Assembly: GCF_008710135.1 (NCBI RefSeq)
Contig: NZ_VYKK01000022.1
Coordinates: 124,001 to 188,000 of the forward strand
Origin: Paenibacillus spiritus
Lineage (GTDB): Bacteria; Bacillota; Bacilli; Paenibacillales; Paenibacillaceae
DNA length: 64,000 nt
Direction of reading: 5' to 3'
Of the stretch, positions 1-7,126 are shown in pieces (the first letter of the stretch is position 1; the number at the start of each line of letters is the position of its first letter). Both the position numbers and the translations under genes were made by a program. Below the pieces are notes generated by a model that worked only from the letters and a program-made list of their open reading frames with translations, made no database searches and had not been told where the DNA came from.

Positions 1-1
1 C

Positions 2-406
2 ATGGCCCGGTGGGGCATCGAACGGACGATGCTTCTGGCGGCGCTGGTCTATGTGCTGCGCTGGGGTATCCAGGTTGTCCTGCCCGATCCGTCTGTCATG
101 ATCGGAGTCCAGTTCCTTCACGGGCTTTCTTTTGGCTTCTTCTATATTGCTGCGGTGGAATACGTGTCCCGAATCACGGCGGCGGACATGCAGGCTACCG
201 GACAGAGCGTCTTCAATATGGTCTTCTCCGGTCTGGCGGGAATCGTGGGCAATCTGCTGAACGGGTATCTGCTGAATCAGGGCGGCGTTGCGGCGATGAA
301 CATCTCCTGCATGCTGAGCGCAGCCCTCGGTTCGCTGCTTCTGCTCATCGTGGCGCGGAGCTCGCGCCGCCGGAAATTTGCCGCCCCGGTGCAGACGGGC
401 GTATAA
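2..406 (+). CDS. MFS transporter, C-terminal part (cut by window edge)
   Basis: The 134 visible residues are the C-terminal end of a major facilitator superfamily permease. Four hydrophobic stretches can be seen, with the small-residue-rich pattern typical of MFS helices 9 to 12 (for example SGLAGIVGNLLNGYLL), followed by a basic cytoplasmic tail (SSRRRK). The frame is open to the first base of the window, so the apparent ATG at position 2 is probably internal. The pattern of helices resembles the nucleoside:H+ symporter-like MFS_1_like group, but the substrate cannot be read from this fragment. The next gene starts about 50 bp downstream with its own ribosome site. Confidence 0.75.
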   Translation: MARWGIERTMLLAALVYVLRWGIQVVLPDPSVMIGVQFLHGLSFGFFYIAAVEYVSRITAADMQATGQSVFNMVFSGLAGIVGNLLNGYLLNQGGVAAMNISCMLSAALGSLLLLIVARSSRRRKFAAPVQTGV

Positions 407-458
407 TGAGTCAACCGGGTAATGATGAAGGATTGTATGACTCAAGGAGGAAGACCAA

Positions 459-932
459 ATGAGAAAGAACGCTGTTGCGCTGCCCGGAAGCTGGCACGGG
501 ACCCCGCTCAGGGTCCGCTACCAGGAGACCGACGGCATGGGCGTCGTGTACCATTCCAATTATTTGAACTGGTTCGAGGTGGCGCGAACGGAGATGCTCC
601 GTGAGCTCGGCTTCGCTTACCGTATGCTTGAGGAGCAAGGCGTAATGCTGCCTGTGACCGCGGCAGAGCTGCAATATAAAAGCCCGGCCCGTTATGACGA
701 TCAGATTAGGGTATACACGCGGGTATCGGCGTTCTCGCCGCTCCGCATGGCCTTTGAGTACGAAGTCCGGCGGAGCGATGGCCTGGACGGGGAGGAGGCT
801 CCCGCCGGCAGCGGCGATCTGCTTGTAACCGGGAAGACCGAGCATGTCTGGGTGGACCGGACCTGGAAGCCCTGCCGGCTGGAACGGGTGCTTCCGGAGC
901 AGTTCGCGGCTTTGGCCGAGGCGCTGCGGTAG
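459..932 (+). CDS. Acyl-CoA thioesterase, YbgC/4HBT hotdog family
   Basis: This 157-residue protein has the 4-hydroxybenzoyl-CoA thioesterase hotdog fold signature near its N terminus: RYQETDGMGVVYHSNYLNWF at about residues 23 to 42, with the acidic catalytic residue in the ETD segment and the following VVYHSNY helix start. Members hydrolyse acyl-CoA thioesters in the cytoplasm; the substrate is unknown here. The length is slightly longer than the usual 130 to 140 because of an acidic loop around residue 110. An AAGGAGG ribosome site lies just upstream of the ATG. The stop is 13 bp before fxsA, so the two are probably co-transcribed. Confidence 0.85.
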   Translation: MRKNAVALPGSWHGTPLRVRYQETDGMGVVYHSNYLNWFEVARTEMLRELGFAYRMLEEQGVMLPVTAAELQYKSPARYDDQIRVYTRVSAFSPLRMAFEYEVRRSDGLDGEEAPAGSGDLLVTGKTEHVWVDRTWKPCRLERVLPEQFAALAEALR

Positions 933-945
933 AAGGGAGAGCGTA

Positions 946-1347
946 ATGGTTATCAGGGGAAAATGGTTGTGGGCCGCGATCTTTATTGTGCCCGCTGTGG
1001 AATTATTCGGTTTTCTGCTCGTGTCGGAGCACATCGGCGTCTCCAAGGCGCTCCTGCTGCTGCTGGCCACGTCGGTCATCGGACTTGTGATGATGCGTTT
1101 TGAGGGCAAGAAAGTGCTGCAGGACAGCAAGGCGCTGCTGGAAGCGGGCCAGCCGCCCGGCCGGACCATGCTGGACGGCCTGTGCGTTTTTATGGGCGGC
1201 ATGATGTTGATTCTGCCCGGATTCGTAACGGATCTGATCGGCTTTACGCTGCTGTTCCCGCTGACGCGGCCGGTGTACCGCTTCTGGATGATGAAGTGGA
1301 TTCAGAGAAAGATGAAGAACGGAACCTTCACGTATTACCGCAAATAG
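946..1347 (+). CDS. fxsA: FxsA family membrane protein
   Basis: This is a 133-residue integral membrane protein with N-terminal hydrophobic helices (WLWAAIFIVPAVELFGFLLV), the FxsA-typical GMMLILPGFVTDLIGFTLL segment at about residues 85 to 104, and a basic C terminus. E. coli FxsA overexpression relieves F-exclusion of phage T7; its normal role is unclear. The ATG at 946 was chosen because GGGAGA precedes it and because the in-frame GTG/ATG codons further upstream lie inside the thioesterase gene. In Bacillus subtilis fxsA is also next to ytvI and citZ, which supports the call. Confidence 0.88.
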   Translation: MVIRGKWLWAAIFIVPAVELFGFLLVSEHIGVSKALLLLLATSVIGLVMMRFEGKKVLQDSKALLEAGQPPGRTMLDGLCVFMGGMMLILPGFVTDLIGFTLLFPLTRPVYRFWMMKWIQRKMKNGTFTYYRK

Positions 1348-1355
1348 AAGCTGAT

Positions 1356-1397
1356 AAGCCGCTTTTGCCCGCCCGCCGGCAGGAATTAGCGGCTTTT
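1356..1397. terminator. Bidirectional terminator between fxsA and ytvI
   Basis: AAGCCGCT at 1356 pairs with AGCGGCTT at 1388 (8 bp), followed by TTTT on the plus strand. It sits between convergent fxsA and ytvI. The loop of about 24 nt is long. Confidence 0.55.
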
Positions 1398-1404
1398 GGC
1401 ATTC

Positions 1405-2520
1405 TTAACGGGGTCTCCCGGTTGCGATGTAGCTCCGCAGGCTGCGGAAGACGCCCGCCCGGTGCAGCGCCCCCAGCACGACGAGCGCAACGGGGCCGAA
1501 GAGCAGGCCGACCGCGCCGAAGAGCTGAAGCCCTGCGAACATCACGATCAGCATGGCCAAGGGATCGACGCCGATGCTGCTTCCGAGCACCTTGGGCTCC
1601 AGGAGCTGACGCGTAATCAGCACGACGGCGAAGAGAGCGGCCAGCCCTGCGGCAAGGCCGGTCTGCCCCGACATATAGGAGAGCAGGGCCCAGGGAATCA
1701 GGACGGCGCCGACGCCGAGGTAGGGCAGCAGATCGACAACGCTGATCATCAGCCCGATCGCGAAGGCGGAATCGACGCCGAGCAGCGCCAGACCGAGAAT
1801 GACCAGGGTTGCCGTGATCGACAGCAGAATGAGCTGGGCGGTGAAGTAGCCAAGCAGCGATTTGCGGAGCTCCGCCCAGATGCCTTCGGCCGTATCCCGC
1901 CAGGTGGCCGGGATGATCCCGGCCAGCATCCGGTTGTGCCGCTCCCAGCCGGTTGCGAGAAAAAAAGCGGCAAGAACGACTACCCCAAGCACCGTACCGA
2001 AGGAAGGGAGCGAGGAGATCAGCTGCAGGATTGCGTTGAAGAAGCCGCCGACGACGCGCGTAGCCAGGGCGCCGAGCGTGCCGGTCGTCCGGCTGATGTT
2101 GCTGTCGATGGTCGCATGATAGCCGGGATTGCTCTGGTAGAACGCTTCGATCTGGCTGATAATGTTCCGGATGCTCCGGCTCTCGCTCCAGGAGAGCAGC
2201 AGACGGCGCCATTCTTCGGTATGGAGACTGAGCGTCTGTGCCAGCACAATCAGTTCCTTGACCAGCTTGGTTATCAGTGCGGTGATGACAAGTCCGGCGC
2301 TGCCGATATACAGAATCAGCGCCAGACACACGGCCAGCCAGCCCGGCAGGCGCCAGACCTTCAGCCGCAGTACAAGCGGGTGAATCAGAAAGGCGAGCAG
2401 CCAGGCGAGCAGAAGCGGGTAGACGAGCGGCATCAGCAGATACAGAGCGGCCAGCAGAGCCGATCCGCCCAGAAGGACCCAGAGGGCCCGCAGCAATCTT
2501 TTGACGGTTAGGGATTCCAT
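1405..2520 (-). CDS. ytvI: Sporulation integral membrane protein YtvI (AI-2E transporter family)
   Basis: This 371-residue polytopic protein has about eight membrane helices and the AI-2E/PerM family landmarks: a soluble region at residues 95 to 165 with a helical segment, then the C-terminal helices with DLLPYLGVGAVLIPWALLS and QLLEPKVLGSSIGVDPLAML. The length matches YtvI (about 370). In Bacillus, YtvI is a sporulation-associated membrane protein of unknown transport substrate. The start ATG at 2520 is preceded on the minus strand by GGAAGGAG. It is divergent from citZ and convergent with fxsA, as expected for this conserved locus. Confidence 0.88.
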   Translation of the reverse strand: MESLTVKRLLRALWVLLGGSALLAALYLLMPLVYPLLLAWLLAFLIHPLVLRLKVWRLPGWLAVCLALILYIGSAGLVITALITKLVKELIVLAQTLSLHTEEWRRLLLSWSESRSIRNIISQIEAFYQSNPGYHATIDSNISRTTGTLGALATRVVGGFFNAILQLISSLPSFGTVLGVVVLAAFFLATGWERHNRMLAGIIPATWRDTAEGIWAELRKSLLGYFTAQLILLSITATLVILGLALLGVDSAFAIGLMISVVDLLPYLGVGAVLIPWALLSYMSGQTGLAAGLAALFAVVLITRQLLEPKVLGSSIGVDPLAMLIVMFAGLQLFGAVGLLFGPVALVVLGALHRAGVFRSLRSYIATGRPR

Positions 2521-2720
2521 GGAATTCTCCTTCCAGGGGTTCTTCGCGCTTCCGCCGGAGAGAGCGGTCTACTCTCAATCTATTCCCGGAGTGCGGCTGT
2601 CAGACATGCTTACGGAGAGCAAATGCTAACCAGCAAGCGCTTACATGAAACAGCGGCGAAGAATGGATTTTTCTATCCGGCCGATAAAATCATTTGATGC
2701 CAAGCAAAGCTCCCACATTG

Positions 2721-2749
2721 TTCACATAACCGTCAATATCCGGTATGAT
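2721..2749 (+). promoter_or_regulatory. Sigma-A promoter for citZ
   Basis: TTCACA at 2721 and TATGAT at 2744 are separated by exactly 17 bp. This is the best promoter match in the 345 bp gap between ytvI and citZ, and it leaves a leader of about 110 nt. Confidence 0.6.
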
Positions 2750-2801
2750 GATTAAAGGTTAAGAGCTCCCTCCTGAAACGGAATTTCGGAAACCTCAAAT
2801 T

Positions 2802-2815
2802 TGTAACGGTTTTCA
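2802..2815 (+). promoter_or_regulatory. Candidate CcpA cre site in the citZ leader
   Basis: The 14-mer TGTAACGGTTTTCA matches the cre consensus TGWAANCGNTNWCA at all positions but one. It lies about 45 bp downstream of the predicted transcription start, a position where CcpA acts as a roadblock. In B. subtilis citZ is known to be under CcpA/CcpC carbon catabolite control, so the role fits; binding itself is inferred. Confidence 0.55.
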
Positions 2816-2865
2816 CGGGAATGAGGCTGCATTAAATCCCTGTTGGCAAAGGAGAGATGTTAATC

Positions 2866-3978
2866 ATGACAGTTACCAAAGGCCTGGAAGGCATCGTAGC
2901 TACGACCTCTTCCATTAGCTCTATCGTAGACGGCGTGCTTACGTACCGCGGATACGATATCGATGATCTCGCCTGGAATGCCGGCTTTGAAGAGACGGCC
3001 TATCTGCTCTGGTTCGGGAAGCTGCCGTCCGCAGCCGAGCTGGAGAAGCTGAACCGCGATCTCGGAAGATTCGCGCCGCTTCCCGCCGAGCTGCTGGAGC
3101 AGATGAAGCTGTACCCGAAGAACGCCAACACGATGGCGGCCCTGCGTTCGGCGGTGTCCGCGCTGGCGCTGTACGATTCGGCCGCCGACGATATGAGCCG
3201 TGAAGCCAATGAGATTAAGGCGGTCAAGCTGCAGGCTCAGCTGCCGACGATTGTGGCTGCGCTGGCCCGCATCCGCCAGGGTCTGGAGCCTGTGGCTCCG
3301 AAGAGCGAAGCTTCGATTGCGGAGAATTTCCTCTATATGCTGTGGGGAAGAGAACCGGATGCAGTCTCCGTAAAAGCGTTGGACGCCGCGCTGGTGCTTC
3401 ATGCCGACCATGAGCTGAATGCGTCGACGTTCGCCGGACGGGTGACGGTGGCGACGCTGTCGGATATTTATTCGGGCGTGACTTCCGCCATCGGAGCGCT
3501 GAAGGGACCGCTGCACGGCGGAGCCAATGAAGCGGTGATGAGAATGCTGGAAGAGATCGGCAGCCCGGATAACGTCGATTCCTATATTTCGGGCAAGCTG
3601 GAGCGCCGGGAGAAGATTATGGGCTTCGGCCACCGGGTATACAAGAACGGCGATCCGCGGGCGAAGCATCTGATGAAGATGTCGCACGAGCTCGGCGTCA
3701 TGAAGAACGACACCTCCCTGTATGACATGTCGGTCCGGATTGAAGAACTGATTACGAGCCGCAAGGGCCTCAAGCCGAATGTCGATTTTTATTCCGCTTC
3801 CGTGTATACTCAGTTAGGCATCGAGCGGGAATTGTTCACGCCGATCTTCGCCATCAGCCGGGTATCGGGCTGGACCGCCCATATTCTGGAGCAGTACGAA
3901 GACAACCGAATCATCCGTCCGCGCGCCGAGTATACCGGGCTGATCGAGCAGAAATACGTGCCGGTCGACGAGCGTTAA
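2866..3978 (+). CDS. citZ: Citrate synthase
   Basis: Condenses acetyl-CoA and oxaloacetate to citrate, the first step of the TCA cycle. The 370-residue length is that of the short Gram-positive type II-like enzymes. The active-site segments are all present: ADHELNAS, LHGGANEAVMRML, the catalytic His in MGFGHRVYKNGDPRAKHL and the catalytic Asp in NVDFYSASVY. I prefer the ATG at 2866 over the one at 2857, because AAAGGAG ends only 2 nt before 2857 but 11 nt before 2866. The gene heads a citZ-icd-mdh cluster as in other Bacillales. Confidence 0.96.
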   Translation: MTVTKGLEGIVATTSSISSIVDGVLTYRGYDIDDLAWNAGFEETAYLLWFGKLPSAAELEKLNRDLGRFAPLPAELLEQMKLYPKNANTMAALRSAVSALALYDSAADDMSREANEIKAVKLQAQLPTIVAALARIRQGLEPVAPKSEASIAENFLYMLWGREPDAVSVKALDAALVLHADHELNASTFAGRVTVATLSDIYSGVTSAIGALKGPLHGGANEAVMRMLEEIGSPDNVDSYISGKLERREKIMGFGHRVYKNGDPRAKHLMKMSHELGVMKNDTSLYDMSVRIEELITSRKGLKPNVDFYSASVYTQLGIERELFTPIFAISRVSGWTAHILEQYEDNRIIRPRAEYTGLIEQKYVPVDER

Positions 3979-4136
3979 GCGGCAACAGCTTTAATGACCC
4001 GTGCATTCCTTCGGGCCGTCCCGTCCTTTAATGGTACGGATCTGCCCGATGAAGGCGCGGATTGAGGTTGAATCAGGCTTTATTCTGTCAGGCTTTACCG
4101 CCTGCGACCCCCATTTTTGAGGAGGAATACGGACCC

Positions 4137-5432
4137 ATGTTGAAATTGACGAAATTTGAGCTTCCCACCGAAGGCCAACCCATCCAGATCGAGAACGGCA
4201 AGCTGCAGGTTCCGGACCGGCCGATCATTCCGTTCATTGAAGGCGACGGCACCGGCCGCGACATTTGGAGAGCTTCCAAGCGCGTGCTGGACGCAGCGGT
4301 TGACAAGGCTTACGGCGGCGCGAAGCAGATTGCCTGGTACGAAGTTTTTGCCGGAGAGAAAGCCTACAATACATACGGCGAGTGGCTCCCCAACGATACG
4401 CTTGAAGCGATCCGCGAGTATATCGTTGCCATCAAAGGCCCGCTGACGACGCCGATCGGCGGCGGCATCCGTTCCCTGAACGTGGCGCTGCGTCAGGAAC
4501 TCGACCTGTACGTCTGCCTGCGTCCGGTCCGTTACTTTGACGGCGTTCCGTCGCCGGTGAAGCATCCGGAGCTGGTGGACATGGTTATTTTCCGCGAGAA
4601 TACGGAGGATATCTATGCCGGCATCGAGTACCAGGAAGGCTCCGAGCAGGTGAAGAAGGTTATCGAATTCCTTCAGAACGAAATGGGCGTCTCCAAGATC
4701 CGCTTCCCGGAGACCTCCGGCATCGGCATCAAGCCCGTCTCTTCCGAAGGATCGAAGCGCCTTGTCCGCGCCGCCATCGAGTACGCCGTGAAGCATGGAC
4801 GCAAGAGCGTGACGCTGGTTCACAAGGGCAACATCATGAAGTTCACCGAAGGCGCCTTCAAGAACTGGGGCTATGAAGTGGCCGAGCAGGAATTTGGCGA
4901 CAAGGTCTTCACCTGGAGCCAGTACGACCGCATCAAGGATGCCGAAGGGACGGACGCGGCGAACGCGGCCCAGAAGCAGGCCGAAGCCGAGGGCAAGATC
5001 ATCATCAAGGATGCCATCGCCGACATCGCGCTGCAGCAGGTGCTGACCCGTCCGACCGATTTCGATGTCATTGCGACGCTGAATCTGAACGGGGACTATC
5101 TCTCCGATGCGCTGGCTGCGCAGATCGGCGGCATCGGCATCGCTCCCGGCGCGAACATCAACTATGTGACGGGACATGCGATCTTCGAGGCGACCCACGG
5201 TACGGCTCCGAAGTATGCGGACAAGGACGTTGTCAATCCGGGCTCCGTCGTTCTCTCGGGCGTGATGCTGCTGGAACACTTGGGCTGGCAGGAAGCAGCC
5301 GATCTGATCTACAAGGGAATGAGCACGGCGATCAACAACAAGACGGTAACCTACGACTTCGCCCGCCTCATGGAAGGCGCTACCGAACTGAAGTGCTCGG
5401 AATTTGCGGACGAAATCATCAAGCATATGTAA
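4137..5432 (+). CDS. icd: Isocitrate dehydrogenase (NADP+)
   Basis: Oxidatively decarboxylates isocitrate to 2-oxoglutarate. The 431-residue protein carries the isocitrate/isopropylmalate dehydrogenase signature [17 protein letters not shown], the substrate-binding [12 protein letters not shown] segment whose serine is the phosphorylation site in E. coli, and [11 protein letters not shown], the adenine-binding loop of NADP-dependent enzymes. The start at 4137 follows GAGGAGGAA at a 10 bp distance; an in-frame upstream codon at 4062 has no ribosome site. It is the middle gene of citZ-icd-mdh. Confidence 0.95.
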   Translation: MLKLTKFELPTEGQPIQIENGKLQVPDRPIIPFIEGDGTGRDIWRASKRVLDAAVDKAYGGAKQIAWYEVFAGEKAYNTYGEWLPNDTLEAIREYIVAIKGPLTTPIGGGIRSLNVALRQELDLYVCLRPVRYFDGVPSPVKHPELVDMVIFRENTEDIYAGIEYQEGSEQVKKVIEFLQNEMGVSKIRFPETSGIGIKPVSSEGSKRLVRAAIEYAVKHGRKSVTLVHKGNIMKFTEGAFKNWGYEVAEQEFGDKVFTWSQYDRIKDAEGTDAANAAQKQAEAEGKIIIKDAIADIALQQVLTRPTDFDVIATLNLNGDYLSDALAAQIGGIGIAPGANINYVTGHAIFEATHGTAPKYADKDVVNPGSVVLSGVMLLEHLGWQEAADLIYKGMSTAINNKTVTYDFARLMEGATELKCSEFADEIIKHM

Positions 5433-5450
5433 AATGGCTCTGAACGCTTG

Positions 5451-5469
5451 GCCCCACTGACAGTGGGGC
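5451..5469 (+). promoter_or_regulatory. Intercistronic hairpin between icd and mdh
   Basis: GCCCCACT and AGTGGGGC form a perfect 8-bp stem with a GAC loop, ending 5 nt before the mdh ribosome site GAGGAGG. There is no U-tract, so it looks like a processing, stabilising or attenuating element rather than a full terminator. Confidence 0.55.
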
Positions 5470-5491
5470 TATTTGAGGAGGTTCTGTCGTC

Positions 5492-6436
5492 TTGGCTATC
5501 CAACGTTCCAAAATTACCATTGTAGGCGCCGGCTTCACCGGCGCTACGACCGCTCTGATGCTCGCCCAGAAGGAACTGGGCGATGTGGTGCTGCTCGATA
5601 TCCCGCAGTTGGAGAATCCGACCAAAGGCAAGGCGCTGGACATGCTGGAAGCCGGTCCGGTGCAGGGCTACGACAGCCGGATTGTCGGCACCTCGGATTA
5701 CGAAGAGGCAGCGGACTCGGATATTGTCATTATTACAGCCGGCATCGCCCGCAAGCCGGGCATGAGCCGCGACGATCTGGTCAATACCAATGCGGGAATT
5801 GTGCAATCGGTCTGCGAGCAGATCAGACGGGTCGCTCCCGAATCCATTGTGATTATTCTGAGCAACCCGGTCGATGCCATGACCTGGGCCGCCTACCGGA
5901 CGCTCGGGTTCCCCAAGAACCGGGTGATCGGACAATCGGGTGTACTGGATACGGCCCGTTATTGCACTTTCATCGCCCAGGAGCTGAACGTCTCCGTCGA
6001 GGATGTGCGGGGCTTCGTGCTGGGCGGCCACGGCGACGATATGGTGCCGCTGGTCCGCTATTCCAGCGTCGGCGGCATTCCGATCGACACGCTGATTGAG
6101 CCAGACCGCATTGCCGAGATTGTGCAGCGGACCCGGGTCGGCGGCGGCGAGATTGTCGGGCTCCTCGGCAATGGAAGCGCCTATTACGCTCCGGCGGCGT
6201 CTCTGGTGCAGATGGCCGAGGCGATCCTGAAGGACAAGAAGCGCGTGCTTCCCGTTATCGCGCTGCTGGAAGGCGAATACGGATACCGCGAGCTGTTCAT
6301 GGGCGTTCCGGCGCTGCTCGGAGGAACCGGCATTGAGCGGATCTTCGAGCTGGAGCTTACGGCCGAGGAGAAGGCAGCGCTGGACAAATCCGCCGATTCG
6401 GTGCGCAGCGTAACCGCAGTCCTGAGCTCTCAATAA
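5492..6436 (+). CDS. mdh: Malate dehydrogenase
   Basis: Oxidises malate to oxaloacetate with NAD+. The 314-residue protein is of the LDH-like bacterial MDH type. It has the Rossmann motif [12 protein letters not shown] at residues 11 to 22, the acidic residue after strand 2 (LLDIPQ) that favours NAD, the substrate-binding arginines in [11 protein letters not shown], and the catalytic His in [11 protein letters not shown]. The start is a TTG at 5492 placed 10 nt after GAGGAGG; the reading frame before it has no better start. It completes the TCA cluster and is followed by a strong terminator. Confidence 0.95.
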   Translation: MAIQRSKITIVGAGFTGATTALMLAQKELGDVVLLDIPQLENPTKGKALDMLEAGPVQGYDSRIVGTSDYEEAADSDIVIITAGIARKPGMSRDDLVNTNAGIVQSVCEQIRRVAPESIVIILSNPVDAMTWAAYRTLGFPKNRVIGQSGVLDTARYCTFIAQELNVSVEDVRGFVLGGHGDDMVPLVRYSSVGGIPIDTLIEPDRIAEIVQRTRVGGGEIVGLLGNGSAYYAPAASLVQMAEAILKDKKRVLPVIALLEGEYGYRELFMGVPALLGGTGIERIFELELTAEEKAALDKSADSVRSVTAVLSSQ

Positions 6437-6448
6437 CAGGCGGCAATC

Positions 6449-6487
6449 AAGGTCTCCCTTTTTCGTAAGAAAGAGGGGGGCCTTTTT
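6449..6487 (+). terminator. Terminator after mdh
   Basis: AAGGTCTCCCTTTTTC pairs with GAAAGAGGGGGGCCTT through a GTAA loop, with a few G-U or bulged positions, and runs into TTTTT. It closes the TCA operon. Confidence 0.7.
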
Positions 6488-6515
6488 GCGTTGAGGGCGG
6501 AAGAAATCGTATAAT
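6486..6515 (+). promoter_or_regulatory. Promoter for the small membrane protein gene
   Basis: TTGCGT at 6486 and a perfect TATAAT at 6510 are spaced by 18 bp, immediately after the mdh terminator. Confidence 0.5.
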
Positions 6516-6562
6516 GAATTTTGGATATAACTAATATCACATAGGAACGGAGGCAACAGGTT

Positions 6563-6994
6563 ATGGATTGGAGCGTATTGATGTTCCTACATATGGTCGG
6601 AACTCTTGCAGTCGGCTTCTATCTCGTACTGCCGTTTGTGCTGGGACGGACCGAGAAGCTGTCGGCATCCGCACGGGAAGGAACGATGAACGTGGTAGGA
6701 TCTCTGAACCGATTGGCCCAGTACGGTCTGGGCATTCAGCTGCTGACCGGCGGCTACCTGATGGCCAAGGGCGATGACTATTCGCTGGCCTGGAAAATTA
6801 TCGTTCCCGTGCTGCTGCTCGCGATGTTCGCGGTAGGCGGGATGATGGCCAAGCCGCTGCGGCTGGCCGCCGCGGGGTTCCGCGACAACGGCAACGTTGC
6901 GGCCGAGACGGGGAAGGTCAAGACGCTGAGCGCGCTGCTGGCGGTTCTGCTTCTGGTCATGGTCTTCCTGATGGTGTACAACGATATTATCTAA
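6563..6994 (+). CDS. Small four-helix membrane protein, function unknown
   Basis: This 143-residue protein has four predicted membrane segments: residues 5 to 27, 52 to 68, 76 to 97 and 120 to 140. Charged, short connections separate them. A histidine (LHMVGT) lies in helix 1, which is reminiscent of DUF2269-type membrane proteins, but I do not recognise the family firmly. A GGAGG ribosome site precedes the ATG. It has its own promoter and terminator, so it is a single-gene unit between the TCA operon and the SLH gene. Confidence 0.7.
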   Translation: MDWSVLMFLHMVGTLAVGFYLVLPFVLGRTEKLSASAREGTMNVVGSLNRLAQYGLGIQLLTGGYLMAKGDDYSLAWKIIVPVLLLAMFAVGGMMAKPLRLAAAGFRDNGNVAAETGKVKTLSALLAVLLLVMVFLMVYNDII

Positions 6995-7001
6995 AAGTAG
7001 T

Positions 7002-7046
7002 GGCCGGAGAGCCGGGATTGCCCGGATTTCCGGCCTTTCCATTTTC
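7002..7046 (+). terminator. Terminator after the small membrane protein
   Basis: Nested stems GGCCGGA/TCCGGCC and CCGGG/CCCGG are followed by TTTCCATTTT. Confidence 0.65.
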
Positions 7047-7126
7047 TTCTGTTCATATTTGCTTCCTTGTATTAATCTGGTCATACTGCCGGTGGAGCGG
7101 CACAAGAAGAAGCTGGGGGGTAGAGG

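Noticed and set aside
844..945. Longer N terminus for FxsA
   Set aside because: The added 34 residues are inside the thioesterase gene, and a ribosome site lies right before 946.
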